The translations under genes and the position numbers were made by a program. Shown here piece by piece: positions 22,016-34,858 of a DNA stretch of 64,000 nucleotides; positions within the stretch are counted from its first letter, which is position 1; every line of letters starts with the position of its first letter. The notes beneath the pieces were generated by a model. It had not been told where the DNA came from. It did not search any database and saw only the letters and a program-made list of their open reading frames with translations. This DNA comes from Talaromyces rugulosus (taxonomy: Eukaryota; Ascomycota; Eurotiomycetes; Eurotiales; Trichocomaceae): assembly GCF_013368755.1 (NCBI RefSeq), contig NC_049563.1:1-64000 (forward strand). Reading direction: 5' to 3'.

Positions 22016-25000
22016 TGTTAATATCTGAAGAAAATAAGAAGCAGGATCGGTGGGCGAGTCTTTATCAATTGATGTCACGCATATGTGACAATCTTTCTGT
22101 TTTTCAAGGCTTTGATTCTTTAATTCGTTGGCTTAATACTCTTACACTATATATTATTGATTTTGATAATTTGTTTAAGTTGCTTCGATGTGAGGCATCG
22201 TATGATTACGAAACCTTGTCCACATAAATTCCGTCCTATCGCGTGACTTCGCAAAGGACTGTATGACATGGTGACATCACAGCTCGATCAGACCATAGCT
22301 GAGAAGGTTACAACGAAATTTTATTTTTGAAGAGAATCAATATGCCAAGAGCTACGCAGGTGCATTCTAGATTCCTATAGGGTCTCCAACAAAGGGTGGT
22401 AACGAGGGATCGTCATGTTTCTTGATATAGATCGATATTGCGGTTATCCAATTGGGTAGCAGATTTTGACTAATTATATAAAAATATATATCAACATAAA
22501 AGACTATAATTGTTTTAGTACACAATATGTAAGAGTGTTATAATTATTATCATATTATTGAGGTTATTATTCTCATAAACTTGGTTTACTATTACTCGTG
22601 CGCCATCTCGGTTCCCGTAAGTATCTTGTTTAGTGTTTGGAAAACTATTTTTCCTGACCATGAAGATTGTAACAAGCGTACCCTCTAGTGCTTAACCCTT
22701 TCCAGCGTGATTTTAACTACAGGTGACTTTGCCTATGATCTTGCTGCTAGCCGACCTAATTTGTGAATAGGGATGTACTCTAGCGTCACTAGGTAGTCGT
22801 CTATAAGAGGATGTTGTAGAAGGTAAGGTAACCGCCAAGTGCCCTAGATAACGTGCGATTAAAGCTTGTGATGTCTGTGAAATTTGAAAGTTGAGCTATT
22901 ATGATGATTGGCTATGTAAAGAAGAAAAACGAAGTACTTATCTAGATAGCCTTTGGATACTAATAGGTCCTCCAGTGATGTTAGATAGAAGATATTATCT
23001 GTGTTTTAAGGACTACCTAAATGCAATATTCAAACTATTTGTTGTGGTCACTATATAGGCCGCCATGCTTATTATTCTACTATGACTATGGCGAGTTCAC
23101 GACGATAACTACCACTCTGAAGTTAGGTCTATCTGAATTTAATGTTCTATGAGCATCAGTATATTATTTGGGGAGTGGTCACGAGATATAAGACTCTAAA
23201 GTAGGAAATTATGAGTCGGCTATGGATATTTTTATCCTAGGAAGGGCTGCAAGTCTATCTAGCTCTTAAATAAATAAATAAATATATATATATATATATA
23301 TGGTTTCCCTCCTTTTTGAGTAAGTTATGCTACTAAGTGTAGACTTTGATAGCGTACTATAAGGGACACAGCAGCCTCGCAGTGTATTTGACTTTATGCA
23401 GGACACCGACTTCATATTTTCCGACTCGGATTTGTTTGGGAACAGACTTCATCCCAGATCTCAATCGGATTCTTGGAGCTTGGGTGCCTATCTCTACGAT
23501 TGAACATACCCCCGACCCCAGGTTGGATGCTCACAAATCAGCCAGACGACGTGTGGAAGCTTTTTAGTATTCAATCTGGTACGAATCCTTGATCTGAAAC
23601 TATCTAAATTGGAACTAAGTGGAAATAGGCTCTGGGTGCCGGAAAAGAACCACAGTGCATTCAGCGAAGAGGGAAGGATCCCACCAAACTCGACTCGAGG
23701 TACTGAATATATCCGGAAAACTATCTATGTATGCACGCGACAATATCTTCAAATTTGTAATCAGCACCGTGGGGATCGCAACTATCAGTCTCGTCGTTTC
23801 CATCCACGGAGCACTTGGACACTTTGATCAAAATCGGTATCTGCAAACGCACAGAAACGAATCCCTGGATTAACCCATATATATTTCACGACTAACAGCT
23901 CCAACCCGAGCTGCTGACGGCTCTGGTGGTGGTAGAGCGTGTTTGCTGTGGATTTCCATCCATCAACAAGACCAGTATCATTCTTCAGGAAATTATGAGA
24001 TTTGGCTTGGCGCAAGTGGTGAGACCGTCTATTCTTCGTTTTATACTTCAAACTGACAGCAGGTATGTATTAGGTGGAAGATGATAATAGGGCCCTCTAA
24101 GATCTACAGTACATGCAAGCCTTGACCTTGTGACTTTGACATTGGTATATTCTGTGGTTATAAACGCAAGATGCAGATTGCAGAAAGCTATCTCCAGCCA
24201 CTATGCACGGTACCGTCAGTGGAAGGTTATTGTATAGAGGTAGCTAATCATATATAGGCTCTTTGATGAGCTGCTGTATTTGATCGGTCCATTTATTCTA
24301 TCATCACGCTATACTTGGTGGGCGACGGTGAGGAATCACTTACAAAAATTATGTCACGAATGGGTGAGGCAAGAGTCTCTAAAAAGGTATATGCTCCTAC
24401 TTTATTTTGAAGAAAGTGTCTCTGAGAACCTGGATTGAAATAAGTCCATTATTTTCAACTCGTTCACAGTTCAGCGGAACGCATCCGGGTCACCCACATC
24501 CAAAATAATAAGCAAGAAAAACAATTTCGAACAAGTCCACCCCACTGACGTAACGTACTCGGCTATACAGGAACTTTATTGTCCATATTGGGATACCAAG
24601 TTACCGTGCAGAGGAAGTAGAAGCTCTTAGCCAAAACCCAGTCTTCAATCCAAAAGTTCAAAAAAATTGGTCGGCATACGAATACCCAGCCTTCTGCTGT
24701 TCGTAAACGTCGACATACTACGACTTTCTCTCAGCTGCGTCATGAAATCACAACAGACAAACATAATTCTAGCCCTAGCCAACTTTCTTTGACTGCAGGT
24801 GTAACTTCACGATATCAGCGTGTCCAATGGGGTGATCATTGAAACGTAATTTCACTTCAAATTCCCATGCTGAAGTCATGTATCTGAAAACATTCAATCA
24901 GGATGTTCTCGACTAGCCTAGAAGACTGATCTTAGTCATATCAGAATAGTAGTCGACGGAACCGGCATCTGACAGTAGTCACTCACCTCTAGAAGTGACC

Positions 25001-25480
25001 TACTTTCCTTTTTCCTTTTTTTCTCATTGTTATATTACTCTCTTTGACGAATTCTCGACGGGGAGGGTGTCAAGGGCTGTTAAAGTCTGGGAGATGTCCA
25101 CAACCAACTCGGCCCTGTATGCAATGTTGATGGCTAGAATTAAAGCACAATTGACGTTTACACCTGTCACACACCGCCTGCTATCCACCCAAGCCCACAC
25201 GGCCATTACGCAGAAAGCTCGGTAGTGTAGTACTATGGCCAGGGTGCTTCCGTTTTCATTGCAACCAACTACATACTTGTGCCAATTACCGTCAGTTACC
25301 ACAGGATGCCTGGCTCCTGTTGGAGCAACTGCCATACGGCTACCTCAAAAATGGGCCTGTTCCGACTGTTGATGGAGCCGCTGTTACATGATATGCTAGC
25401 TTTTCGTGGGGATCCATATGACCACTTCGTCTATAGAGACAATGATCTAGGCGCCAGTTACTGAGCAGATTCTTTCTGGG
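22016..25480. other. Long AT-rich region without a recognisable gene
   Basis: No supported gene. A microsatellite of AAAT then (AT)n lies at about 23266-23301. Plus-strand ORFs at 23346-23567 and 23619-23873 have a slightly protein-like look but no motif I recognise, and several stops separate them. The last few hundred bases probably include the decayed N-terminal half of the thioredoxin-reductase-like relic that becomes readable at about 25495. Confidence 0.45.
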
Positions 25481-25494
25481 CCACACGAAAAACA

Positions 25495-26384
25495 AAAGTT
25501 ACGGGTATCATACCGCTGGAGAAGGGATTCCAAGTCTACGACGACAGGGACGGGAAAGTCACCGCGAAGAGTGTAATCCTAGCCACGGGAATCAAGGACG
25601 TTCTCCCCAACAAGCCGGGTTTCGCGGAAGCCTTTGGTAGAGGCATGTTCTGGTGTCCCTGGTGTGATGGTCACGACTACAAGAACCGTAAACTTGTCGT
25701 GTACGGCAAGATTGCCAGTGCGATTGGCACTGCGATAAACATGAGAAAGTTGACATGATATTACGATCGTGACAGGTAGTCCGCTGAGCAAGGAGGATAA
25801 GGACGCGACCGAGGCGCGATGGCCAGGGTGGTAGAATGTTGTTAAAAACACGTACAAGATTGCGATTCGGGAGAATGATATTGTTAAGGTTGAGCGAACG
25901 ACAAGTAATATGGAGCCTAAGGATGATGAGTATAGGGTTCATCTAAATGGCGCGGGTCCTTTGGTCACAAATGCCATAATTGTCCATGTTTCAACCAAAC
26001 AGACGTCAAATATTCACAAGCAGCTCAGGCTTGAGATGGACGGGAATTCGGTCAAGGTCAAGAGTAGCATGGAGTCGAGTGTCAATGGCGTTTATGTTGT
26101 TGGTGATGCCAACAACGACGGGAGCACCAACGCCCATCACGCTATGTGGAGCGCTAAGCGTGCTGCTGTCAATGCACATGGTAAGTCTTCATTGGTGGAT
26201 TTTAATAAGTCTTTATGTGCTAAAGAGGCTAGTCTCGATATCTAAACAAGAATACTTGGACGACGTTCCTTCCGCCATGGTGGCAGCGGTCGGGGTCGGC
26301 GAAGTATTTTACCAAGATCAAATTGAGCAGCATGAGCTTCAACTTGATGATATCGAGCAAATGTACAAAGCTCTTGGTGGTTAG
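25495..26384 (+). pseudogene. Thioredoxin-reductase-like flavoprotein pseudogene (fungal TrxR/GliT-type family)
   Basis: From 25495 the frame reads a flavoprotein core with VILATGIKDVLP and the redox motif CPWCDG (C-x-x-C, codons at 25654-25665), as in fungal dithiol oxidoreductases that oxidise or reduce disulfides. After NMRKLT a TGA stop and a frame change occur near 25757; DITIVTGSPLSK then continues in the next frame to a TAG at about 25832. The frame reopens for NVVKNTYKIA up to GVYVVGDANNDGSTNAHHAM, the C-terminal FAD motif. An intron starting at GTAAGT (about 26180) and ending at AACAAG (26251) joins to EYLDDV and a C-terminus ending at 26384. The N-terminal FAD domain (GxGxxG) is not recognisable upstream. 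A frameshift, one further stop and the loss of the N-terminus make this a pseudogene. Confidence 0.8.
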
Positions 26385-26769
26385 TTGTGGAGTAATAAGG
26401 ATCGTCACTTATCAGTGCAAGTCCAAGAAGACATCCTATATACCTCTCGTATAATGATGCTAGCACGACACCTTGGTCCTGAGGTGTGAATCAGGAGGCT
26501 GAAGTCCGAATCTTGAAGCGTTAAGTACAAGCTTTAAACCGTCCATTCATGAAAAGACGCACTTCTATCACCAATATAGAAGGTCTGTATTAGTAGAGGC
26601 TTATATGACTTTATTAATCAACTCTTTTCTTTTTATTTCTTGCTTTTCATTGTATTTTTATTAAAATTATGGTTAACATTTTAATATCTATAGTGTTGAG
26701 TCATATTAAAGCTTGTAGAACAGCATTAAAAATTAAATTAACAGACTGTCTGTTGCTTTTGCATCATAA

Positions 26770-26815
26770 TAGAATGCTTTTCTTGGTCTCCTGATCTCGG
26801 TGACGTGTTGTTGAA
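26770..26815 (+). repeat. Relic of a Gypsy LTR end
   Basis: The sequence CGGTGACGTGTTGTTGAACT and the following GATCGACA matches the last 28 bases of the LTRs at 50211 and 57334 at 24 of 28 positions. The preceding CTCCTGATCT also echoes the LTR. This looks like the 3' end of an old solo LTR of the same or a sister family; the 5' part is too decayed to define. Confidence 0.5.
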
Positions 26816-28379
26816 CTGATCGACAGCAGTAACGGCTAATAGAAAAACTATGCACACCCATAGTTCCGCAAAAAAAATAATAAAATAGATATAATATATA
26901 TAGATATTAATAGGACGTCATGGCTAGTGGCTTGCCGACTTTCTGTAGCGGCCAGTTCCGCCAGGTTTTTCCTGATGACATCATGTAAATCAATAATTAA
27001 TATTCTTAGAAATCATTACCCGGTCCCTATCCTTACTCCGGGGTCATGCTAGGTTAAAGAACATCTTGCTTTTGAACTAATCCTGACAACGAACTTGACT
27101 AGTCAATAGAGAATGTTTCAGGGGTGTTCTTTCACGTAACTGTACATCTTCATGTTGCATTGAAACTGACCTCAAATGGTAGCGATTAATATGACGCTTC
27201 AAAATAATAACCATTTTTAGTTAATTTTTAGGAATTTTTTATTGGTTCTAGTGTTTTGCTCAGGTGCTGCAGGTATTGTCCAGTTGTCATGGATTATATC
27301 AAGACTCAACAATTAATTCAGTACTTTATAGGACTATATATTTATCTATTATTCTATATCTTTGCCTGCTTTCCAAGAATAATCATCACAATATTTACTA
27401 TTATAGTGAATGTTAGTGTAAGATGACCTATTGTTAGGGATAGTAATGTGTGTATTTAGAAGCATACAAGTGTATTACATGTAGATTTTCAGTGTCCTAG
27501 AAATCAACATTCATACTTCTCTGGTGTGCAACATGTCTAGTCTAAGCACATCATCGTTTTAGACCTTTCTGGTACCCCAGATAAACATCGAACGTCTCTC
27601 GCGGCTCTCATCTTCTACAATACCTCCTCGTTAGAAATCAACGTTCACAGCCTCTTACCTTTGTCCTCTGGTGTCTGGAGTACCAAGCCGCTTACACGCT
27701 TTTGCCCATAACTTTGTCACACGTATGCTCTGTGATAACTAGGGGATGACTGCATGGGCGGGTGGCTTAGTTACTGTAACTAGTAGCAGGGTTCAGGCAC
27801 AGCCCCCGCCAAGACCTGCGCCAAGATTTGTAGATCTTCGTATCTTTGAGTGCTGTTCTTTATCATGATGCGCAAATTGAGAAGAGGAAAAAAATGCTTC
27901 TGCCTAGAGTTAAGCTGTCCTTGGAGTAATGGATCGTTCCACACAGGCCAAGATCTGCTGGGGGGTGACTTCACATCACAAGCAGTGCGCCGTGTATATT
28001 ATAAAAAATTCTTGTTGTATACAGTTACTGGAAGCCTTTCTAGGGTATAAGTGAGGGAGATGCACCAGTCGTCCAACAAGTCCGACAATGCACTAATTGA
28101 ATTCATAGTTAACATAGGCATGTAATTTAATAGCACAGCAGTCAATTTTCTCAGTGTCATTTGAGTGAAACACCCGAGATTCAAGCTATGAAAGATCCGC
28201 TCGCCCGGATGATATTCAAATAACATAAATAGAAATTAGGTCTTTTTATCTTAGAATGATTGGGTAGCTTTGCTAGGCCACCCGCATATAGCTCAGATGG
28301 AATGTGTCCTGCATTGCGCACTGTCCAACATCAATCTGTAGACTATAAACGGTTTAATGAGTTGAAGTTCGAAGATAAC

Positions 28380-28387
28380 TATAAATA
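28380..28387 (+). promoter_or_regulatory. TATA box for the small GPI-type protein
   Basis: TATAAATA lies 83 bp before the ATG at 28463 and is followed by a pyrimidine-rich leader (CACCTTCCCCCTACTTCTATCC), a common arrangement of fungal core promoters. Confidence 0.55.
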
Positions 28388-28462
28388 CTCCTTGTATGCC
28401 ACCTTCCCCCTACTTCTATCCATCTACACACTCAAGAAAAGACCATCATCTGCACATTCAAA

Positions 28463-29084
28463 ATGCACGTGTCAAGGCCCTTATTTTCCGGTTTGCTTTT
28501 GGTGGCCGTCGTTGTCGCTTCCAACATTGACGATGTTCCACACCAGTGTCGTGACATCTGTGCTCCAGTAGTCAGCCTGGCATCTTATTGCGATGATAGA
28601 AGTGACAGAATCAATGAAGACAACGATGACGATGATGATGATGAGCTGAGCTGCATATGTAATGGCTCCGACGCATCAACAAGCATCCCCATGTGTGATG
28701 TATGCATCACCGAGTATGGTAATGATGGTAGTGATAATGGTAGGACATCTTTCCCCTACTTTCCCTAATTCCTGGTTCTAATATGAAACAGACGTCAACG
28801 ATCTTGTGCAATCTTGTTCCTTCACTACCTCCTCTTATATTTCGACGTCTACTTCGACTTCGACTGCGACTGGAGAGATTACAAGTGCGACCACGACCAC
28901 TTCGGCCACTTCCGCTACAATAAGTACATCCAGCTCTTCCACAGGGCAGGCGAGCAGCTCAAGTACTTCCACTAGTGCATCTGCAGCTGCTACGTCTGAT
29001 TCAGGAGCTGCAGCAAATGACAATTTCAATTCGGGAATGTTTGGCTTGATTGGAGCAGGAGCGCTTGCCATTATGAACCTATAG
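28463..29084 (+). CDS. Small secreted eight-cysteine, Ser/Thr-rich GPI-anchored protein
   Basis: Exons 28463-28739 and 28792-29084 join in phase to 189 aa across a 52-bp intron (GTAGGA...AACAG, branch TTCTAAT). Residues 1-19 form a signal peptide. The mature part has eight cysteines (C29, C33, C43, C64, C66, C78, C81, C101) interrupted by an acidic Asp run at about 55-60. A Ser/Thr-rich stalk (about 103-165) follows, then a C-terminal hydrophobic tail (GMFGLIGAGALAIMNL) typical of a GPI-anchor signal. The cysteine count recalls CFEM proteins but the spacing does not fit that family, so I call it only a cell-wall or surface protein. A TATA box precedes it. Confidence 0.8.
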
Positions 29085-32000
29085 CATGATTTCAGAGCCG
29101 TGAACTTGGAAAAGTATATTTATGACTAGCTATTTCGTTCTCGATATGAATTGAAATCATTTACATTTAACATATAGTGACTAGAATGAATAAGAAAATC
29201 TTTCCCGTTTATCCTCATATCAAACTATAGTAAACATTTCTTAATCCCATGTCCTTTACCCAACTGATGTAAAAATCTAAATATGCTTTAAATAATTCAC
29301 GCTTTTCTGACTCAAAAATAGAAATGATAAGAGTTATATATAATAGAAAATGTCTTTGTGTCTAAACACAACTGTATGGTGTAATATTCCACTAGTACTA
29401 TACATAGGAGTCATCAACATTGTAATTTTGTTTACTAGTATGTAATATCAGTTAAAGGCGGTGGTATCGAAGTGACATTATGTGTGTCAGATATTCCATC
29501 TGTTGCAAAGTGAAACCTTGCTTCGATGGTACCACTTGGCAGCGGGAATATGTGCATATGCCTGTCACAGGATAACGCATAATGTCGATATTCTACTAGT
29601 AAAATCAGCAAAATAGCCCATATTTTCATAATTAGGTGGCTTTATGATCTGTAGGGAACCTTTTGGAGTTTGCACTGACATGAAAAGACGCTCTAAATAG
29701 GGATGCAATGCAGTCACAATCAATGGTGTGATGTGGTAGTGCCAAGTGAGGCAGTGCACTGTGTTCCAAGCAAATTAACGAGGTTAGCGTACTAGATAGC
29801 CATGCGTAGATTACATGACCGGTCTATAGAGTAATGCTACTCCTGGCGAAGGCTAATATCCAAATCATCTTCAAATTCTGAAAGATCGCTCCATCTAGAC
29901 ATAAGCATTTTTAAGTCAATGATAGTGGTATTTCTGTTTCTAGTTTAATGAAGCGATTAGATTGTTCGAAAATAACCAGATGCGTTGGCCATGAAGATAT
30001 CGCACATCAAGTACTTCTGCGCAACCAATCACAGTCAAACTGAAACAACTTATCGATGATCTGTGTCCCTTGCTTACCATGACTCATTTTGGGACCAGTA
30101 ATGGCATATACAAAATAGCCATAACCGTGAATAATCATAAACAAGTTGGATGTTTGTCTATCATGCATTCAGTGCGCAAGTTAAAGCACCAAAACCACCG
30201 GCCTATTCCAAGAGGGGAGACCACGACTTACGAATGTACTTCATGAACACTACAGTCTACGTAATTCTTGGCAAAGTCGATATATTGGCTAGCCGAGAGT
30301 TCCAAAGGCCGAGGTATACACAAAAAAATTGGTCAGGCTTCTGATCATGTTTATGTTCGTTCCTAGTTGTCTAGGATGTTTCTATTGGTTGTGGATGGCC
30401 TCGCTAAACTAACATGGCTATTGTATGGTAAATAGGGATCATATTAAGACATGATAAACACGTGCAAGAACTCCATTCTTGTTGTTTACGAAGTACATCC
30501 GATGGTGCAAATACATCGAATTCCACAGGTCACACTCACGGCTCACTATGAAGGAGTACCCATTAAAAAAGAGGGGATGAAAGACTAACAATTTGAATTG
30601 GAGGCAAAGCTCAACCGTCTAAAACAAACTCATATTAAAAATTTGTTCCTCTTACTGTACCACTGAAATGCGGAAAATATTAAGCGAAATTAAAAGCGTT
30701 GAAAATAGAGAGAACGAGAAATTGCCCGTTACGCTCCGTTGAAGAAGGCCAGTCCATGGCATCAGCATCGATTTTCATTAATTCCGACAGCCCACATACC
30801 TCAAATAGCTTTCTGGGTTCTGGACCTTTAGGGGTGCCCATCACACCTTCTGTTTTCAGTTTCTACAGAGCAGATTCGATACCTATATAAGCCGGTGCCA
30901 ACGATGGTAAAATAAAAATTACAATGTGAAATTCTATATCTTTAACTTCATAGGTTGTAATTATAGGATTAGTGCTATTTTCCACCATGTTTAGTAATAG
31001 TAGCCAAGAAACTAGATCCTGAATAGCTCAATAGACCTGCTCCTTAGATATAAATCCTTGAAGGAGGTTAACATCAGTACTAAGATCACACGTCACTTTA
31101 AGTCTGTCAATGTGTTCTTTATAGTTATGTTGCTGTAATACATTAGTCTAAGTGATCAGAATGATATCTAATTAAAGTTAATCTTTAATAAATTTAGTAT
31201 TAAGAAGTTGCACTATGTATTTTTTCTTTACTTTTTTCCAGCTAAATGCCGACATCGCTTACTGTGCACTTGATCTTCAATGTGGAATCCAGCTAGGATA
31301 TACTGTTGCACCGACTTCGCCACCATGAATGGTCCTATGTGTTAATAGTCCCACTCAGTTTTTTTGTTGAAGGATGATGAAAGACCAAAAAACTGTATGG
31401 AGAATGGATCGTCATGTTGTTAATAAAATATTACAGTACATACCTTCATGCCCTGTATGCATTTTAGCAATGAGCGGCGGTCTATTAGGTTCGATGTTAG
31501 CAATCATCCCCGCATTCGTTTTCATATCGTGAAGCTGAGCGATACCGAGGTCGGCCATTCCTAGCCAAGATGCTGTAGTACCCGCTCCTGTATACGGAAT
31601 AAGCCTGCACTCATATCACATCTGCTGCGGAGTAAATAAGAGGGACACACCATGTATGGGGCTTTGAAATCGAATTACATTGCAACAAGCACTAATATAT
31701 AGTCATAAACACTGGGACGAACAATCACTCCATTTATTTCTAACATGCAACGAAGTTTTGTTGACCTGGACATAGGCAGGAAGGGAATATCAGGTTCCTG
31801 TTCATGTCCTGACTCATTATTGACATGATACTACCCGTTGGGATTGAACGTTATGGTAATAATATCTTCTTCTTTGCCGCTCCAAACTATACCAAGACGT
31901 TCCATTACATGCTAATCCATGCACTACACCATATAACATACATGCATTTGCATTCAGCCCCAGGATTGTGTATCGTCTGTCGTTACTGGCCAGTCCTTCA

Positions 32001-34342
32001 TTGAATACTGAGTTCTTATGGCTTCCGACCTTCTTATCCAGTGGAATGGTACGTTTTCTAAAATTCCAGAGGCGATTCTGTTTCATTTACGTCGGCCCCA
32101 TTGTTCGTATACTCAAGCGATATTTAATATTAATACTCAATATGCCCTGCGCCTAAGTTATAGAGCAACACTCTCCAACTGTCTATATTCGAGTTTCGTG
32201 ACACTAACTGGTACTTCGAACACAGCAGCTCAAAATTTTTTCCTCTTCATTTATGATTCATATATGCTACATCATGGCAATATCATTTGTCCATGATTTC
32301 AAATCATGACTACGAAGGTCTGATCAGGATCATATTGAGTATTGACGGCTTTTGACCAAACCCAGTAACCGAATGCTTTTTCAGCTCTCCTTTGTGATTT
32401 CTCATATGATTTCTGGGTCCACATCTGGGCTGGAATTAGCGACGTGATTTTTGTAAGTGTTGGGTTTCGTGAAAGATAAAGGGGAAAAAAAGAGAGGGAG
32501 GAACCGGGATTAGGCGGATAAAGAGTAAATGGGCAAATGAAGACCAGAATTCTAGTTAGGGTTGAGCCATAAGAGATTATGAGGTCCGATTTTCGCCCAG
32601 CTGGCGTCGATATGCAGGGGTTAGCACTGCAGTTTCTTCCGTTTGAAATGGATTCGGAACACCGAGTAGGATGCCAATGCTTGGGAGACCGGGGACAAAT
32701 CTCGGATGTGACGTTCTCCACATCAAATAATATTTGCGGTAACACAACATTTGAAAAGACAGACCCATAAAACAGTGCTGAGAAAGACCAACGAGATCAT
32801 TATGATCTGTCGAAGCCTTCGAGCAGACCCTGAACAGTACTAAGAAGGGTAATAAAATCTGTTAGCAAAATCTGCCCCGCAGTTGTAATAAAATATCAAT
32901 TGATATACAGTGATAAGCTGCATTCCCAAAAATCAGACTGTGACATAGCGGTCAGCCATGGTGTCAGTAGTAGCCTCATTTCCTCTCGAAAATTTTTGCC
33001 TCAGCCCCAAATGATGGTAGGTAGTCTGCAACCCAAGTCAAGGTATAGTATGGTATCCATAATACACTCACGAGACTCAGTGTCACATTTGTGGTCCGTG
33101 CGGATGATCTTCTGCAGGGTGTAGGGAATAAGCACTAACAGACTACTCCGTACAGCAGGCCTGTCCACCAGCTTTTAACGTGCAATACAGTACCAAATCT
33201 CACGAGCGGAGAGGAGTGTAGCAACCATCAGCAGGATATATTGATGATGTTCTCCACTTCTTCAGGCTCTTATGACTAAAAAATCTTATTCCTCTGCATT
33301 ACACATTTTGGTGGCAGCGGAATTAGAAGATAAGATCAAAGCACCTCGGCAAATATAGCTGTCGCCCTGGCACAATCGCAGGGCGTACTTGGATGGGATT
33401 TCCAACTCGGCTGCAGCCCCTGTCATCCGTAACGCACTTGGGCTGGGTGTCTCACTACGATGAGTTGCGGACGCTTACCTGCCTTCCACAACAGTTGTGC
33501 AGCGGACCTTGGCTGCAAGCAGTTACTTATCAATCTGGGCAATCTTGCTGCAGGAACAGGAACCTGGTAGAGAGATTTGCGAGTAGCCAAGGAGCGCTGT
33601 TTGTATTCAGGTGACAGGGGGAAGCTAACAGTCTTGGCCGTTGATGCAGCACTGCCCTAGTCATGATACCGCATATCTCGGTAATTCTATCCTATAAAAT
33701 TCCCTTATGCACCGCTTTTTACCTGCATCTTTCCTATTCCATGCTTGCATGACGGATACTTGATGACAGCCTTAGACAACGGAAATATATAATATCCCCT
33801 AGGGCTAGTTGAGTAGAGTTTAGGGGAGCCTGGTGACTATAATCAATCAGCTTTAAACTCCAAAAACAATACTGTCAATCACTGTAAAAACCGACCGGAT
33901 TATTCCGTAAACCCAATTATTGGGCATTATAGGCATCTTTCCCCAATCTGGATCGTTTACAGGGGTGGGAATTCTACAGGCAGTCGTGACTCGTGACTAT
34001 CGATTGTGTTGCATTGCAAAGGCTGTGTGGTCTCGTGTTCATTGCCACGGCGTAGATCAATCAATAACCCTAATCACATGCTTCGAGCTTCCAGATAAGT
34101 TATTATTGGCCTAGTAAACGTTCTCGGGGAATAGTCGCTGCTCCATATGTATCAATTGATGTGTGAGCATAGCCTGGCCCATATGCCCGGAGTATATATA
34201 GGCTGCTGATTTTATCTTGTTCGGCTTCTTCAGCGACGCGCAATATCCAGTCCTTTTTAATTTGCTAATTATATGTTCTTTGTCTCTATCAAAACGCTCT
34301 TTGGACCAAATCCTCATCAGCTCTGCCGCTATCGAAGTAGCA
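29085..34342. other. Large gene-poor AT-rich region
   Basis: About 5 kb with no supported gene. The longest frames (32299-32745 on the minus strand, 148 codons; 33393-33614 on the plus strand) have no recognisable motif, poor start context and no splice partners. Local GC-richer patches near 32580-32720 and 33300-33620 might be remnants of decayed genes but cannot be assigned. A TATATATA element at 34193-34200 belongs to the next gene. Confidence 0.45.
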
Positions 34343-34858
34343 ATGCAAATTTCACATTCTCACAACCTCGCGGTACTTCTCTGCATGAAGGTCATCATTG
34401 GGATAAATGGACTCCCACTCATTTCGGTCGATAACGGCTCCGTCTTACCTCGCCAAGGCATCACAACACCCCTTGGTATCGACGTAAAGGATCTCGACCT
34501 CGGCGATATATCTCCTATCGAGGATGGATGGCTCGAATTAGATAGCGACGATGGAGATGGGAACGATCTTGGATCCAGCTCTGTTTCGAATGCGAACGGG
34601 TATTTAGGTTCGATTGGATCCGGCCAAGCAAGCCAGAATGGAAAGTCACTGGAGGGAAGCAGTGCAGCGTGCAGTAAGTTTAAAAGCCAATTTCCGCTTC
34701 CCTTTATGCTAACCTACTTGCCTTTTTCAGGTTTAACCGGATGTGTAACCTCCGCGGCAGCAAGCAATGGTAACCAAACAAGCTCCAGTTCCACCAGTAC
34801 GGGGGGATTAATCAGTGCACCATCGATCAGTGGCCCTCTCATCGAGATAAATAATTAA
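34343..34858 (+). CDS. Small secreted Ser/Gly-rich protein
   Basis: ATG at 34343 opens MQISHSHNLAVLLCMKVIIG, a likely signal peptide of about 22 residues. A 57-bp intron at 34674-34730 (GTAAGT...TTTTCAG with a perfect GCTAAC branch) joins the exons in phase to 152 aa. The intron is a multiple of three without stops, so it can be read through by mistake. The mature protein is acidic, then Ser/Asn/Gly-rich, with only two cysteines near the splice site (SAAC and LTGC) and a Ser/Thr-rich end without a clear GPI signal. Family not recognised. An upstream in-frame ATG at 34217 would hide the signal peptide and lies too close to the TATATATA at 34193 to be preferred. Confidence 0.68.
   Translation: MQISHSHNLAVLLCMKVIIGINGLPLISVDNGSVLPRQGITTPLGIDVKDLDLGDISPIEDGWLELDSDDGDGNDLGSSSVSNANGYLGSIGSGQASQNGKSLEGSSAACSKFKSQFPLPFMLTYLPFSGLTGCVTSAAASNGNQTSSSSTSTGGLISAPSISGPLIEINN

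Larger units (their letters stand above)
26385..28462. other. AT-rich intergenic region with a retroelement scar
   Basis: Apart from the LTR-like remnant near 26770-26815 there is no supported gene. Minus-strand ORFs at 27780-27974 and 28000-28226 look slightly protein-like (RYEDLQILAQVLAG), but I cannot assign them and stops separate them. Promoter elements for the next gene occupy the right end. Confidence 0.45.

Noticed and set aside
32299..32745. 148-codon minus-strand ORF as a gene
   Set aside because: No recognisable motif, no signal peptide, no splice partner, and local composition not distinct enough.
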